Below are positions 51,752 through 61,317 of a stretch of 64,000 nt of DNA, piece after piece. Position 1 is the stretch's first letter, and every line of letters starts with the position of its first letter. Position numbers and translations under genes: made by a program. The notes under the pieces were generated by a model, which did no database searches, was not told the origin of the DNA, and saw only the letters and a program-made list of their open reading frames with translations. This DNA is from Coemansia sp. RSA 487 (taxonomy: Eukaryota; Kickxellomycota; Kickxellomycetes; Kickxellales; Kickxellaceae): assembly GCA_027577595.1 (NCBI GenBank), contig JANBRJ010000027.1:1-64000 (forward strand). The letters run 5' to 3'.

Positions 51752-53371
51752 TTATTTTCCGATGCAAAACTGCCCAAACAAGGCATCCAGAACATCTTCA
51801 ATTCCCACTTTGCCGGTGATCGCACCCAACGCATCGGCAGCTCTTCGGAGCTCTTCTGCTGCAAGCACCACTGTTTCCGTATCCTCGATGTTGTTTATTT
51901 GCTGGAACTCTGCAAGATGGTCCAGACACCGCTGCAAGTGCACACGGTGTCTCGCCTTCGTCAGCGGCATCTGCGTCTTGTTGCTGCGTTCGGAAGAGCT
52001 ATTTTCCCAGGACCGTCGGATATGCTCGGCCAGCTCATGCATCAAGCTGTCCCATCCATCATCTGTCTTGCACGAAAGAAACACAATGTGGTCTCTCGCC
52101 TGGGACAAACGGATCCCATGCGCATGCATCCATTCTCTGGCCAACTCGACTTGCCTCCTTTGGCTCTGTCCTGACAGAGAGTCGGGCATTTGGTCGGCTT
52201 TGTTAAACACAACAAATGTGTGTGGAAGCTCCAGAAGCGTCTTCCAGTCGGCGACACCGTCAAGCACCCCGGCGCTATCCAATCCATCGAGCTGCTTGAC
52301 GTCAAGCATAAAGATTCGTGCATCGGCATCGCGCGCTGACTCGATGGCTCTGCGGATGCCCTCGATCTCAATGACATCGCTGCTCGACTTTCTCAGCCCC
52401 GCAGTGTCACGCACAACTATCGGATATCCGCCCACATCCAACGTTGTCTCGACGATATCCCTGGTGGTACCCGCAATCGGCGAGACTATAGCCACTTGCC
52501 GCTGTGCCAGCTTATTGAGCAACGTACTTTTGCCTGAATTTGGCGGGCCAACGATTGACAGAGACACCCCGTTCCTCAGAATCTCACCTCTCCGCTTATC
52601 GTCCAAATGGCGTCTAATATCGGCAACCAGCATATTGACACGTTCGCATACTTGCGGGTAAATGCCATCCTCGATATTCTCTTCCTCGCTAAAGTCGATA
52701 TAGGCCTCGGTGAGCGCCATCGACTCGATCAGCGTCTTCCGCCATCCTTCATACAGCTGGTGCAGCTCGCCTCGGGACTGGCGCACCGCAAGCTTGCGCT
52801 GCGCTTCAGTCTCTGCATTAATCAAGTCCGCCACTCCTTCCAGCGTTGTCAGATCCATTTTCTCGTTATCGAAAGCGCGGCGCGAGAATTCGCCCCGCTC
52901 GGCCATCCGCAGCCCCCGGATCTGGCCCAATGCCCCAAGCACACTGTCGATGACTGCTGTGCCACCATGGACATGGAATTCGGCCATATCTTCGCCTGTA
53001 AATGAGTGAGGTGTTGGAAACCACAAGCAAAGACAAGTGTCCAGCACATTGGTTTTGTCCATCGGATGCACCAAGCGGGCCAAATGAGCGTGCCGCGGAC
53101 GGAGCAGTGAAGTAAACGGAACCATCGTTTGCAGCACATTTTTCGTTTGCGGCCCAGAGAGTCGGATCACCGCTACTGCTGATTTTCCTGGGTGCGATGA
53201 TAGCGCATATATTGTGCTGTGTGCATCGTGCATAGCGGATGTAAGTGAGTAATTGCGCAACTGACTGGCTCTGATAGTGTCAAACGAAGCTCTGGAAAAC
53301 GCATTGTTTGGAAATGCCGGATGCACAGTAGCTAAACAAGTTAATACGCGGCGTGTAGATGCAAAAAACAT
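51752..53371 (-). CDS. MSS1: Mitochondrial tRNA-modifying GTPase MSS1 (MnmE/GTPBP3)
   Basis: A 539-residue enzyme that, with Mto1/GidA, modifies the wobble uridine of certain mitochondrial tRNAs. A mitochondrial presequence precedes STIYALSSHPGKSAVAVIRL, the start of the folate-binding TrmE domain (SFTGEDMAEFHVHGG). Helical domain II surrounds the inserted G domain: G1 GPPNSGKST from 275, a K-loop/switch segment (SPIAGTTRDIVE), G3 DTAGLR and G4 NKAD. The protein ends FCIGK, preserving the catalytic C-terminal Cys536 motif CxGK. Everything required looks intact. The gene is upstream of IF3 on the same strand with independent spacing for a promoter. Identification is firm. Confidence 0.95.
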   Translation of the reverse strand: MFFASTRRVLTCLATVHPAFPNNAFSRASFDTIRASQLRNYSLTSAMHDAHSTIYALSSHPGKSAVAVIRLSGPQTKNVLQTMVPFTSLLRPRHAHLARLVHPMDKTNVLDTCLCLWFPTPHSFTGEDMAEFHVHGGTAVIDSVLGALGQIRGLRMAERGEFSRRAFDNEKMDLTTLEGVADLINAETEAQRKLAVRQSRGELHQLYEGWRKTLIESMALTEAYIDFSEEENIEDGIYPQVCERVNMLVADIRRHLDDKRRGEILRNGVSLSIVGPPNSGKSTLLNKLAQRQVAIVSPIAGTTRDIVETTLDVGGYPIVVRDTAGLRKSSSDVIEIEGIRRAIESARDADARIFMLDVKQLDGLDSAGVLDGVADWKTLLELPHTFVVFNKADQMPDSLSGQSQRRQVELAREWMHAHGIRLSQARDHIVFLSCKTDDGWDSLMHELAEHIRRSWENSSSERSNKTQMPLTKARHRVHLQRCLDHLAEFQQINNIEDTETVVLAAEELRRAADALGAITGKVGIEDVLDALFGQFCIGK

Positions 53372-54120
53372 TTTCCATTACATAAGTAAATGAATTTTTA
53401 AAAATAAAACCCTCCCTCTCTCATTTTTAGCTTTTGCCACCAGAAACGACAACCAAATCAGTGTATTTTGGGGCATCATTATTATGCCAATTTTAATATA
53501 TCTGATATACCATTACTCTATCCGTGTCCCTTACCACTCCCAATATCTTGTGGCTTTTGTTGTTTTGGAAGGTTTCTGAACCTCTTTACCAAATAAATGC
53601 TCCTCCAGGCTGTATGTGGCTTGCTGGAAGTGGCGTGAATGCACCCGATAAACCACATCCCTCTAGCACCCAACACTTTTGTTTCGTTTCGGGCAAGCTA
53701 AAACTTGACTTTCATTTACAATTGTAAAGTAAAAGAATCGGATACACCTTATGCAAACGATGCAGCAGTAGCAGCAGCTTTATTATATTGTCTCAATAAA
53801 TGGAACATCAAGTACCTGCTTCTCGCGTGCACCTTTTGCTTGTAAATGCAACAACACACTACAAAAAAACTAAGCAGAGAGAGAAAGCCATTGTGGGCGT
53901 ACGCTTGTAAAAAAAACGTGCATATTTCGGGCCAAGTGGGAAGAAGCGGCGATGTTGCGTGTGCAAGGCATCGCTGCGATCAAACCAATAGCGGCTGTGT
54001 GGGACAGCAGCAATGAGTGCGAAAAAGAAGCGTTGGCGTTGTATGTGGTCGGAGAATCAGCAGCAAAAGACAGTTCGCAGAATTGGTACTTTGTATACGC
54101 TGAATAAAAACCATAAATAA

Positions 54121-54189
54121 TTATGTTGTTTTTCCACAAACAACATAACCTGCATAACCACATAAATTTGGCTGTGGCTTTATGTGGTT
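54121..54189. repeat. Two consecutive perfect hairpins
   Basis: Hairpin 1: TTATGTTGTT (54121-54130) and AACAACATAA (54139-54148). Hairpin 2: AACCACATAAA (54156-54166) and TTTATGTGGTT (54179-54189). Both stems are perfect with 8- and 12-base loops, separated by seven bases, and share an ACATAA-type word. A structured RNA, a MITE core or a protein-binding palindrome are all possible. Confidence 0.75.
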
Positions 54190-56044
54190 TCACATAAAGT
54201 ACTTCTTGTAATAACAGGTGTCAACTTTGAACAGTATCCGCATTTTGAGGTCATACTCTCAATTGTTTGCATTAATTGATCAAGTGTATGGTGTGTGCAA
54301 ATTGCTCTGCATATGTTTAAAGACACTGTTGTTCATTCGCGAATAAGGAAGTGGGAGCGACATTGTCATTTTTAATAAATGCATGCAAGCTGCGTAAAAA
54401 ACGGCGAACAAAATGGTATGAATAATGTCACAATTTGTTGATTTGGCATTCACACAAAAAACTTTGGGAATAGGGGGAAAGCATTTCTTTTAAACAGACA
54501 ATAGCAATGTCTTTTTTCCGTTTGTTTCGGCACCCGTTCCTGGTATCTGCTGGTTCTATTGTGAGTAAGGATATGCACGCTCGCGCCTTTTTTTTATTAT
54601 CAACAGTTTGCATTTTGGTGCACCGAGTTGAAAAACAGGACACCCAATTATATGAAAAAAAACAAAAGGGGAGAGGGCATGATGCATTATTGTCCAAATG
54701 AATTTTCAGGGAACCCAAAAAAAACACATCATAATCAAAAAGTGACGACAAAATGAGGGAAATGGCCTTGTCTTGCGAGGTCTTGTCTATTGGCTGGGAT
54801 GTTTGGTGGTGGTTGCACTAAGGTAACTGACGCAATAATATCGTATTTTCCAGGGCACCCGTGTCCACATAATAGTAATAACCAAAGTGTATGAAACACA
54901 TGACAAGCATTAAGCAATAGCAACTAATAAGGTCGTAAGTCGTTTATTTCTTTCAGGCGTGTATGTTCCACGGCTATTATGCTTATTATCCAATATACAT
55001 TAATTAAAGCATGTTGAGCGGCTTGGGTCAATGGACAAGTAGATGTAGGCACTCTGTCAAAAAAAACACCATCCATGTGGGTTTGACTTTTTAATGGGAT
55101 TGTTTTCTTATTTCACATTGGAGAGAAAAATGTATTTATACCTTGTTTAATTAAGAACAAGATGAAAGCATGCTGCAGTTATTTTTTTGTGTATTGCCGC
55201 CAAATGCCGGCGATTATCCTGAATGAATGAATAGATATAACAAATGTGTGCATGCTGATTTTTCGGACAAACATAAATAGCTAAATACAAATAAATAACC
55301 CGATTATTGCTAAAATTGGTTTCGTTATTGATTGCAATCTGGCAGACACCAAGGCCTAAATATATATAGCCCAAAAATAATTAAATGCCAAAGTTGCGAT
55401 AGAAAAATGGCCGCGTGCTTCTTTTATTGACTGCTGGGATTTTCAATATGAAATTGAGGAGGGGGAGGAGAGGGTGGTGCATGGCCCATTCCCCTTTCCC
55501 TTGTTCCCCTATCGATTTCATTCCATCTGGGCAGAAATCTTACACCATAGCTGCAGCTAAAAAAAAAGCTTCCCAGCAATCTTCCGATTCGTTTTTATCT
55601 TACTTGGCAAAAGCAAACAACTGCAGAAAGCCAAAAAAGAGGGGGCGTTTTTTTCCTTGGTCGAGATTTCCACTCTTTACCATGTGGAATCCTGCCACAA
55701 GACAGAATCGAGGGGGAAAAGTTAATCATCATCACCATCCGGCATACAACTGTCCCTCGCAACCACCCCCTTCTATTCAATCATTACCGACCTTGCTACA
55801 AAGAGGGTATGCATTTGAGAATTCATTAAAGCTCAAGATGGCTAACCATGTCAACACAGAACACAAAGACAAAAAAGGGGGTGTGCACAATCGCTTGCAA
55901 TGCATGTGCTCCGCCATTCTTTGTGTCTAAATGAGAGAGCCCCTTCATGCCATTAGAAAAAGGGTAGGCCGCACCCCCTCCCCTCCCCCATCCTTCGTAG
56001 CTTATTTTTTGCATAGCTTATTTTTGGGTCAGCAGAGACCAAAA

Positions 56045-56053
56045 TATATAAAA
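56045..56053 (+). promoter_or_regulatory. Candidate TATA box of the homeobox gene
   Basis: TATATAAAA lies 221 bases before the ATG at 56274, followed by T/C-rich leader sequence. Confidence 0.45.
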
Positions 56054-56273
56054 GTTCAAGGGTAGCTGCTCACTTTCACTTTTGTTTATTCATAAAGTCC
56101 TTTTTTTATTTCTCCTATTTCCATCCCTCTTTTTATAACCAGTATTTAACCATAGCCCGTATCCACCACCTCCCTGCTATTTCAACCTTTTCTTTTCTTG
56201 ACAATTCCTGTATTTCATATACTTGTTTATTCAGTGCTTTGATCATTAATTTATATTCGTACAAGTATTACTA

Positions 56274-57626
56274 ATGGTTGCCCATCACCAGCTTGTTTCT
56301 GAGTATGGGCATAACTACCATCACCGTGCTCCGCCGTCCGCTACACCTGGCGATGCGGCTGTTGGCAGTGGCTACCACTTCCAGTACCAGCATCAACAAT
56401 ACCAGCACCAGCAGCGCGCATCATATCATCCCTACCAGCGCAACATGCCTGCATCCACACAGTTCAAGCACTACGGCCAGCAGCAGTCGCCGCTCTTCCA
56501 CCATCCCACCACGCCGCCAGCTCATGGAGGCGGCGGCACTGTTTCGTTTATAGTCTCCTCGTCCTTGTCGCCGCCCCCATCATCGAGCACGGCAGCACAT
56601 GCCATGCCGCTCAAGGGGAAGCGCAAGCGCGCCAGCCCACAGCAGCTCGACACCCTGAACAAGGTCTTCTCCAGCACCTCGTTCCCGTCCACCGAGATGC
56701 GCAACCGTCTTGCTCGCGAGCTTGGCATGACCCCGCGCACTGTGCAGATCTGGTTCCAGAACAAGCGCCAGGCCAGTCGCCAGCGCGACGGCCATCACAG
56801 CCGCAACACAAAGTCGCTGGCCGTCTACGCATCCTCTGACATCAGCGCTGGTGCCAGCCAAACCATCGATGCATCGACTCCTGTTTCTTCTTCCTCCGCT
56901 GCAGGTGGTGGTAGACTTGGCAGTCCGTCAAGGGAGGTGTACGTGTACGGTGGCCAGCAGTGCTTGCACTCAAAGAGTACATCGCCACAGCTATCGGACT
57001 ACCACCATCACCACAACAGCAGCAGCAGCAATAACAACAACAACAATAACAATCCATCGACGATGGTTGCATCGCCTTCGCCGGCACAGTCCATGCCTTC
57101 GCCAGCAACAAGTTGCTTGTCCGCGCACAGCCAGCCATCTTCCCAAAAGACACACGGACCCCAGCAGCAGCTGATGGTTCTTGTAGAAGCAGCTACGGCT
57201 GCCACAAATGATACCACAAGCAGGCCGCCACCACAGTCGTCTGCTTCGTTGGAATCGCGACCCACTGGCTACAACGTAAAAAACGAGGCTGCTACTCTGC
57301 CCAGAAAACCAGCAGCAGCCCATCCTTACTATGCGTCGCCTGACGGCACAACCAGCTACTACAAGACCACCCAGGTCGACAGAACCCAGTATGCGCATAC
57401 GCGTAACGACATGTGGTTTGCTGATGCTGCACCGTCAAGACTCGATTATCTGTACAGCAACAACTCGATGCCGAAAAATCACAACCATCCACAGCCAGTC
57501 TCCAAGCCAATAAAAAGTATGCAACCGCAGCCAGCTCCTGTGCATCGCTCAATGTCACTGATGGCTCTGCTGAATGCTCCTCCAGAGGAGCGCAAGCTCC
57601 CGCCGCTCCCATCGATGGCCCCCTAA
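56274..57626 (+). CDS. Homeodomain transcription factor
   Basis: A 450-residue protein with a canonical 60-residue homeodomain at about 115-174. It opens with the basic arm KGKRKRASPQQLDTLNKVF, continues RNRLARELGMTPRTVQIWFQ and ends NKRQASRQRD. Recognition-helix residues Trp48, Phe49, Gln50 and Asn51 are intact, so it should bind TAAT-like sites. The rest is low complexity: His/Gln-rich before and Ser/Asn/His-rich after. The C-terminal motif MSLMALLNAPPEERKLPPLP resembles short tails of Yox1/Phx1-type fungal homeobox repressors. In fungi such factors often act in stationary-phase or cell-cycle gene control; that role is inferred. The long upstream region suggests complex regulation. Confidence 0.88.
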   Translation: MVAHHQLVSEYGHNYHHRAPPSATPGDAAVGSGYHFQYQHQQYQHQQRASYHPYQRNMPASTQFKHYGQQQSPLFHHPTTPPAHGGGGTVSFIVSSSLSPPPSSSTAAHAMPLKGKRKRASPQQLDTLNKVFSSTSFPSTEMRNRLARELGMTPRTVQIWFQNKRQASRQRDGHHSRNTKSLAVYASSDISAGASQTIDASTPVSSSSAAGGGRLGSPSREVYVYGGQQCLHSKSTSPQLSDYHHHHNSSSSNNNNNNNNPSTMVASPSPAQSMPSPATSCLSAHSQPSSQKTHGPQQQLMVLVEAATAATNDTTSRPPPQSSASLESRPTGYNVKNEAATLPRKPAAAHPYYASPDGTTSYYKTTQVDRTQYAHTRNDMWFADAAPSRLDYLYSNNSMPKNHNHPQPVSKPIKSMQPQPAPVHRSMSLMALLNAPPEERKLPPLPSMAP

Positions 57627-59577
57627 ACTTTCTTCATAATCTCAACATACATTTTTTAAAATACTTGTTATTTCCGGAAACGGATTAAAAAAGATTCTGT
57701 ACATTTCACTTATGCTTATCTCCTCCTTTACATCACCAAGCCTCTTTTAAACTAGGAAAGTTAATTGTGATCTTCAAGCATAGAGTGTATGAATGAGTTG
57801 ATTTGCTGTACATATCGCTGCAAGACATGTGTTGTGGATATTCCGTACAGCCGATTAATATGCAACTATAGAATCACACACAATATGTAAACATCAAGTG
57901 CTTTTTTGGTGATAGGAGGAGATTGGTACAATGTTGTAACCCACCATTGGTTCTGTTATTTTTGCATCTTTTTTTTTAGGATCGACTGTGCTAAATTCAT
58001 ACATTCCCGAAATAACGACAACATGGAGACTGTGGAAAAGAGGTATTTTATTTGCAAACTTTTGCGTATCCGAATATATTTTTAATGTGGGAAATTAGAT
58101 TTTTCTGTTTTGAACATCCTTCTATTGATCTGCCCGCTTGTTAACCACGCATATAACGTGTCATATCCGGATATGTAAATTAAACAGTTTAATGTTCATC
58201 GCAAATACCGGAACCTCTCCCCAAAACAATTTCATATCGCTTTAACCTTTTTTTTTGACAACTCTGGAGTGGGGGAGGGTTTCTCTGTTGAAATCAAGGG
58301 ATATTAATTTTTGTTTTGAATGGGCGGAATATCGTTGGACCGAATGACCATTATCGTCTTAAAATGGGCGCTGTTTCTGCAGTCTGGTGAACACTATACA
58401 TATACATTCAGCCATCTTTTCAATTTTGGCCGAAACTGAAAAAGGAAAGAAAAAGAAGACATGTGAAATGTTTTTTCCTCTTTCACTGTTCCTTGTTCTC
58501 TCCAGGCGCAGCACTCTGGTTTGCTTGTTATCCGTGCCAGTTAAAATAGAACACACAAAAACGGTGTGTGGATTCATGATCCACAGCAAATGTCTTTGTG
58601 AAAACGAGCACACACGTTCAAACTCACCTGATGATTGATCCCTCTTTTTTTGCTATACTTTTTGACGATGCGAATCTTTAAAAAAACAGATGGTAAATTT
58701 ATGCAAACGCCGAATGTAAATCATTTTCAGCTTTCCTCTTTTAGATTAATTGAAACGGAGATTGTAAATCTCTTCTTTTTACTCACATTGACGAATTATG
58801 AAAAAAAAGACAAATTTCTGCTTTTCGCCCTTCAATCCACTGATTCTCCGTTTTTGCAATGTTCGTTATAGGAGATTTGCCAGTCAGAAGCGTGGCGAGG
58901 TTTTTGTATAATTAATTGCCATGGATACAAAGAAAATATTTACGCTTTTGGCCGTAGTTTTGTAGAGAAATGGATCTTCCATTTTATTGTTTGCAGATCC
59001 CGTCAATTTACTAAAGTCGAGAAAGTGCATACTGCCGGTAACGGTCTATTTTTAAAAATGAACTGTATCCAAGCTTGAACGATTTTCATTTCACTTCAAA
59101 TGAACCCAAAATGGCCATCAAAACACGGAATTCAATCTTGTTTTTTTTATTTCTGTTGACGCCATTTTCCATGTAGTCCCGTCTTTCTATTCCCCATTTT
59201 GGATTGGTAAATCCAACACTGAACCATTAATTCTATTCGCTGAGCATGCCGGTTCAAGTTCATGAGATTGCTTGTCAATCGCTCTTGTGATGGCCGATTT
59301 TCCTCCTCTTTCAGTTGCAAATTTGAAAGCAGCAGAACAATTTAATTTGATATCCAAATGGTGGATCAAATCTAACGTGATTTTTCAAGTTTGATCAATC
59401 ACTGAAAAGAGGACAAAAGAGCGTTAATCTCCAAAGTTGTCGCATCCAACAATTACCACACAGAAGTGTAATTGACGAATACAGTCGCAATAGTGGAGAT
59501 GCCTTCTCTCTCTTTTTGCACTAATACTTCGTATTATTCCCTCTATATACATTTTGTCCAAGGGATAACGTTACAAA
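57627..59577. other. AT-rich region between the homeobox gene and RPL37
   Basis: Nearly 2 kb with no supported gene. A 14-base perfect palindrome CATATCCGGATATG is at 58162-58175. Several ORFs of 60-85 codons lack domains. The last ~120 bases, with a TC-rich stretch and TATATA near 59546, look like a ribosomal-protein gene promoter. Confidence 0.4.
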
Positions 59578-60262
59578 ATGGTCAGTACAACCTGTATCCA
59601 CTTTGCCGACAGAACGCTCGATGGATACGGATAAACGATGGATTCGCCGTTTTTTAGTTTGAAGAGAAAGAGGGCTGCGTGATAGATTCAACAGAGAGGT
59701 GTCATTATTTCGACGGCTAATGGATGCGCATCATGCATGGACCCGGGACCAAAGACAGACCGAAACACAGAAAAGATGGATTCTGTGAATTCTCGCCAGA
59801 ACCCTCAAATGGATTCGGATTTTGTTGGAATGCTTAAGAAAATCTGGTTGCAGAATTCAACCAGATGTACGCGCGCGCCCTCTTTCCTTTCACCTCTTGA
59901 ACCGGGAACATTGCCGCTTGATTCCAATGAGCAGAAACCTGAGACTAAACATCCAGCACCACACACTTTTACTTGCTTTTGAGACATTGTAGACCAAGGG
60001 TACGACTAGCTTCGGTAAGCGCCACACCAAGACGCACAGCCTGTGCAGGCGCTGCGGTAACCGCGCTTACCACAACCAGAAGAAGACGTGCGCGTCGTGT
60101 GGATACCCAGCAGCCAAGATCCGCTCGTACAACTGGGGCATGAAGGCCAAGCGCAGAAAGACCACCGGTACCGGCCGCATGCGCTACCTGAAGACCGTCA
60201 ACGTCCGTTTCAAGAACGGTTTCCGTGAGGGTGTCAAGGCTTCCTCGTCCACCTCCAACTAA
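59578..60262 (+). CDS. RPL37: Ribosomal protein eL37 (RPL37), spliced
   Basis: Exon 2 (59993-60262) encodes [20 protein letters not shown] and the rest of eL37 down to [13 protein letters not shown]. It includes the zinc ribbon [10 protein letters not shown]...CASCGYP (C-x2-C-x14-C-x2-C) and the 23S/25S-binding [19 protein letters not shown]. Upstream sequence (ACTAAAC branch-like site at 59944, then ACATTGTAG) forms a good 3' splice site, so exon 1 should supply only the initiator Met. The best candidate is ATG at 59578-59580 followed by GTCAGT, giving a 412-base intron and a 90-residue protein. The exon-2 identity is certain; the start exon is moderate because GTCAGT is not the preferred donor. 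A small first exon is normal for RPL37 genes. It is part of the 60S ribosomal subunit. Confidence 0.88.
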
Positions 60263-60452
60263 ATTCACGAGATATATCTTGTTTTGTTTTGATTCCTGTT
60301 TGTGATAAACAAAAAATAGTCAATGGTGTTCTCTTCTACCTTCTCTCTCTCTATCATCAGATGTACTTTTGTACCAATCTTTCTGTGAGGTTTCAGGTCT
60401 TCGATTACACGTATGTTTATCTTTTTGCGAGTTATACAATGAAAAGAAAAAG

Positions 60453-60835
60453 CTATTGCGGATACGATCTGCCATTTGTTTGCTGTTCGACAGTGGCATA
60501 CTGAGCTTCTTTGCGCAGCTCTTGTGTGATTGCTACCAACGCACTTGGGTTGACGCCCAGGCGTAGAAGCTTCAGTGCCACGGCAAGCTGCTGTTTAGTA
60601 AGTCCTGCACCGACTTCTAGTGACAGTTCTCCAAGCACTACACAGCGAAATGAAAAAGAAATTGAAATCAAACAGAGGGTCTTGCATGGGTTTAGTGGTG
60701 CCAAAGTTACAAAACAAACAAATTCACCAGCTGTTGCATTATAAATTCAAAGTATTTTGCGAAAACAAACTTGGAATTCATACCATCTAGCGTATCCCCA
60801 TCGCGGTCATTTCGTCTGGTATCAAACCCACTCAT
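60453..60835 (-). CDS. MZT1: MOZART1 (mitotic-spindle organizing protein 1), two exons
   Basis: Exon 1 (60835-60784) encodes MSGFDTRRNDRDGDTLD plus one base and ends at a GTATGA donor. Exon 2 starts at 60637 after CTGTGTAG. Joining them gives DTLDVLGELSLEVGAGLTKQ, then LRLGVNPSALVAITQELRKE, the core of MZT1 (compare ETMDVLLEISRILNTGL and GINPEALAAVIKELR in the family). The product is 78 residues, normal for this tiny protein. MZT1 binds the N-terminus of gamma-tubulin complex proteins and lets them nucleate microtubules at spindle pole bodies. The intron is 146 bases. The gene converges on RPL37, with 190 bases between stops. Confidence 0.88.
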
Positions 60836-61317
60836 AATACAGTAGTTCCAAGTAAATAGAATTGGAAACAAAATGCTTTTAAAGGTAAACAAAAAGTACA
60901 GCAGAGAACCACAGCAAAGAGAAGCTGCTGACAGAGGCAAAGGTTGTGTTTTGTTTTTTTGTGCGACAGCCTGATCCGGGGATCGTTTGTTTAGAAATAG
61001 ATCAAGCCAAAAACCATGTTCACTATAATTAAGCGGCGATTGAACTGACAAGACTTGCGTAAGTTTCCTTTTTTTTTTGTTCCATGAAAAACGAATCTGT
61101 TTTTTATACCAAACGCATTTGTGGATGGGAACAACAACTTTATTGTTTTGAGTTTTTCTTTTTGTTAGAAAATACGTTAAAGTGTAAACCTTCTCTTCTC
61201 TTCTCTTCTCCGTTTGGCCCCATCTACTTTTCTTTCTTTTTTCTTATTGCATTTCATACTCCAGTGAGAGAAAAAAGTAGTTTTGATTCAGTCCAATTAC
61301 ATATCAGAATAGCGCAT
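60836..61317. promoter_or_regulatory. Divergent promoter between MZT1 and the caprin-like gene
   Basis: 482 bases between two start codons. Contains TTTTATACC near 61098, a (TTCTC)n pyrimidine tract at 61190-61210 and T-runs. No other feature seen. Confidence 0.4.

Larger units (their letters stand above)
53372..56273. other. 2.9 kb non-coding region upstream of the homeobox gene
   Basis: AT-rich with no supported gene. The ORF at 55415-55930 has no domain and poor composition. Twin hairpins lie at 54121-54189. Near the end a TATA box (56045) and a T/C-rich leader point to the homeobox promoter. The first ~100 bases form the MSS1 leader. No tRNA or element ends recognised. Confidence 0.4.

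Noticed and set aside
55415-55930. 171-codon plus-strand ORF
   Set aside because: No domain, poor composition and located in AT-rich spacer.
58162-58175. Perfect 14-base palindrome CATATCCGGATATG
   Set aside because: Possible binding site, but a single palindrome in AT-rich DNA is weak evidence.
59969-60268. 99-codon minus-strand ORF
   Set aside because: It is the antisense shadow of RPL37 exon 2, whose plus-strand translation is unmistakable.
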